From the NCBI GenBank assembly GCA_017550765.1, contig JAFZOC010000001.1, positions 1-6,089 on the forward strand: DNA of 6,089 bases, written 5' to 3'. Both the position numbers and the translations under genes were made by a program. Shown here in pieces: positions 5,874 to 6,089 of the stretch. How positions within the stretch are numbered: the stretch's first letter is position 1; every line of letters starts with the position of its first letter. This DNA comes from Oscillospiraceae bacterium (lineage in GTDB: Bacteria; Bacillota_A; Clostridia; Oscillospirales; Oscillospiraceae). The notes below the pieces were generated by a model, which saw nothing but the letters and a program-made list of their open reading frames with translations, did not search any database and was not told where the DNA came from.

Positions 5874-6089
5874 TCAGGTCGTCCCGCCGCCGCTGCTGAC
5901 GCCCAGCATGGTGTCCACCCAGGTCTTGGCGGCATCCGCCGTGGTCTTGGCCGCGCTGACGACCTTCCACTTGCCGGCGTTGCACTTGCTGGCCTTGAAC
6001 TTCAGCTTGCCGTTGGCGAAGTTGATGCTCTCGCCCTTGGTCTCGAAGTCCTCGCCCTGCATGGCCGCCTTGACCTTGGGGTAGTAGAT
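5874..6089 (-). CDS. Major tail (tail tube) protein, C-terminal fragment
   Basis: This frame is open from the right edge of the window to a TGA at 5876-5874 and gives the last 71 residues of a protein whose start lies outside. The fragment begins IYYPKVKAA, passes through GEDFETKGESINFANGKL and ends in an Ala-rich amphipathic stretch (AAKTWVDTMLG) and a short Ser/Gly/Thr tail. Tube proteins of Gram-positive siphophages often end in a similar way, with a beta-rich 'F.TKGESI.F....L.F' segment and a final short helix. The call rests mainly on position: the gene directly before the G/GT chaperone and tape measure genes is normally the major tail protein, which stacks as hexamers into the DNA-conducting tube. 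It ends one base before the chaperone start (TGATATG), implying translational coupling. The visible end shows no added Ig-like domain. The family assignment comes from memory and gene order, not a search. Confidence 0.72.
   Translation of the reverse strand: MYYPKVKAAMQGEDFETKGESINFANGKLKFKASKCNAGKWKVVSAAKTTADAAKTWVDTMLGVSSGGGTT

Noticed and set aside
5873..5935. Upstream start for the chaperone gene at ATG 5935
   Set aside because: It adds 21 residues read out of frame within the tube gene (Pro/Trp/Ala-rich). ATG 5872 gives a typical chaperone N-terminus right after the tube stop codon.

Overview
The window is a compact block of tail genes from a siphophage or prophage. All genes lie on the minus strand, so transcription runs from position 6089 towards position 1. 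By eye the GC content is roughly two thirds. Every intact start examined is ATG, most with a clear GGAGG-type ribosome binding site. Together with the family resemblance of the proteins, this suggests a high-GC Gram-positive gut-type host, for example Clostridia such as Oscillospiraceae. That host assignment is inference, and a high-GC actinobacterium is not excluded. The window contains no integrase, capsid, lysis or host gene, so a free phage cannot be told from a prophage.

Layout in the direction of transcription: (1) C-terminal 71 residues of the major tail (tube) protein, 6089 to 5874. (2) Tail assembly chaperone G, 5872 to 5414. (3) Its -1 frameshift product GT, 5872 to 5313, made at a seven-A slippery site (5489-5483) followed by a strong predicted stem-loop. 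(4) Tape measure protein, 895 aa, 5350 to 2663. (5) Distal tail (Dit) protein, 288 aa, 2666 to 1800. (6) A 473-aa tail-tip protein, 1800 to 379, that appears to join a baseplate-hub-like N-terminal part to a tail-fibre collar-like C-terminal domain. (7) The first 125 residues of a further baseplate or tail-fibre protein, 375 to the left edge.

This is the classic siphophage tail order. The tube protein polymerises around the tape measure protein, G and GT chaperone the tape measure before and during tube assembly, Dit forms the ring at the distal end, and the tail-tip proteins build the host-contacting end. Genes overlap by 1 to 38 bases or are 1 to 3 bases apart, so the block reads as one translationally coupled operon. 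There is no stretch of 300 bases without a gene, and I saw no promoter, terminator, tRNA, CRISPR array, insertion sequence or attachment site.

The most interesting signal is the recoding site: an in-frame A AAA AAA heptamer, the -1 frame opening into a T-like domain that runs into the tape measure gene, and a 17-bp interrupted stem starting directly after the slippery run, with the zero-frame stop codon inside its loop. The principle is known in phages. The particular RNA structure is what merits a second look. I did not find evidence for a wholly new system here.
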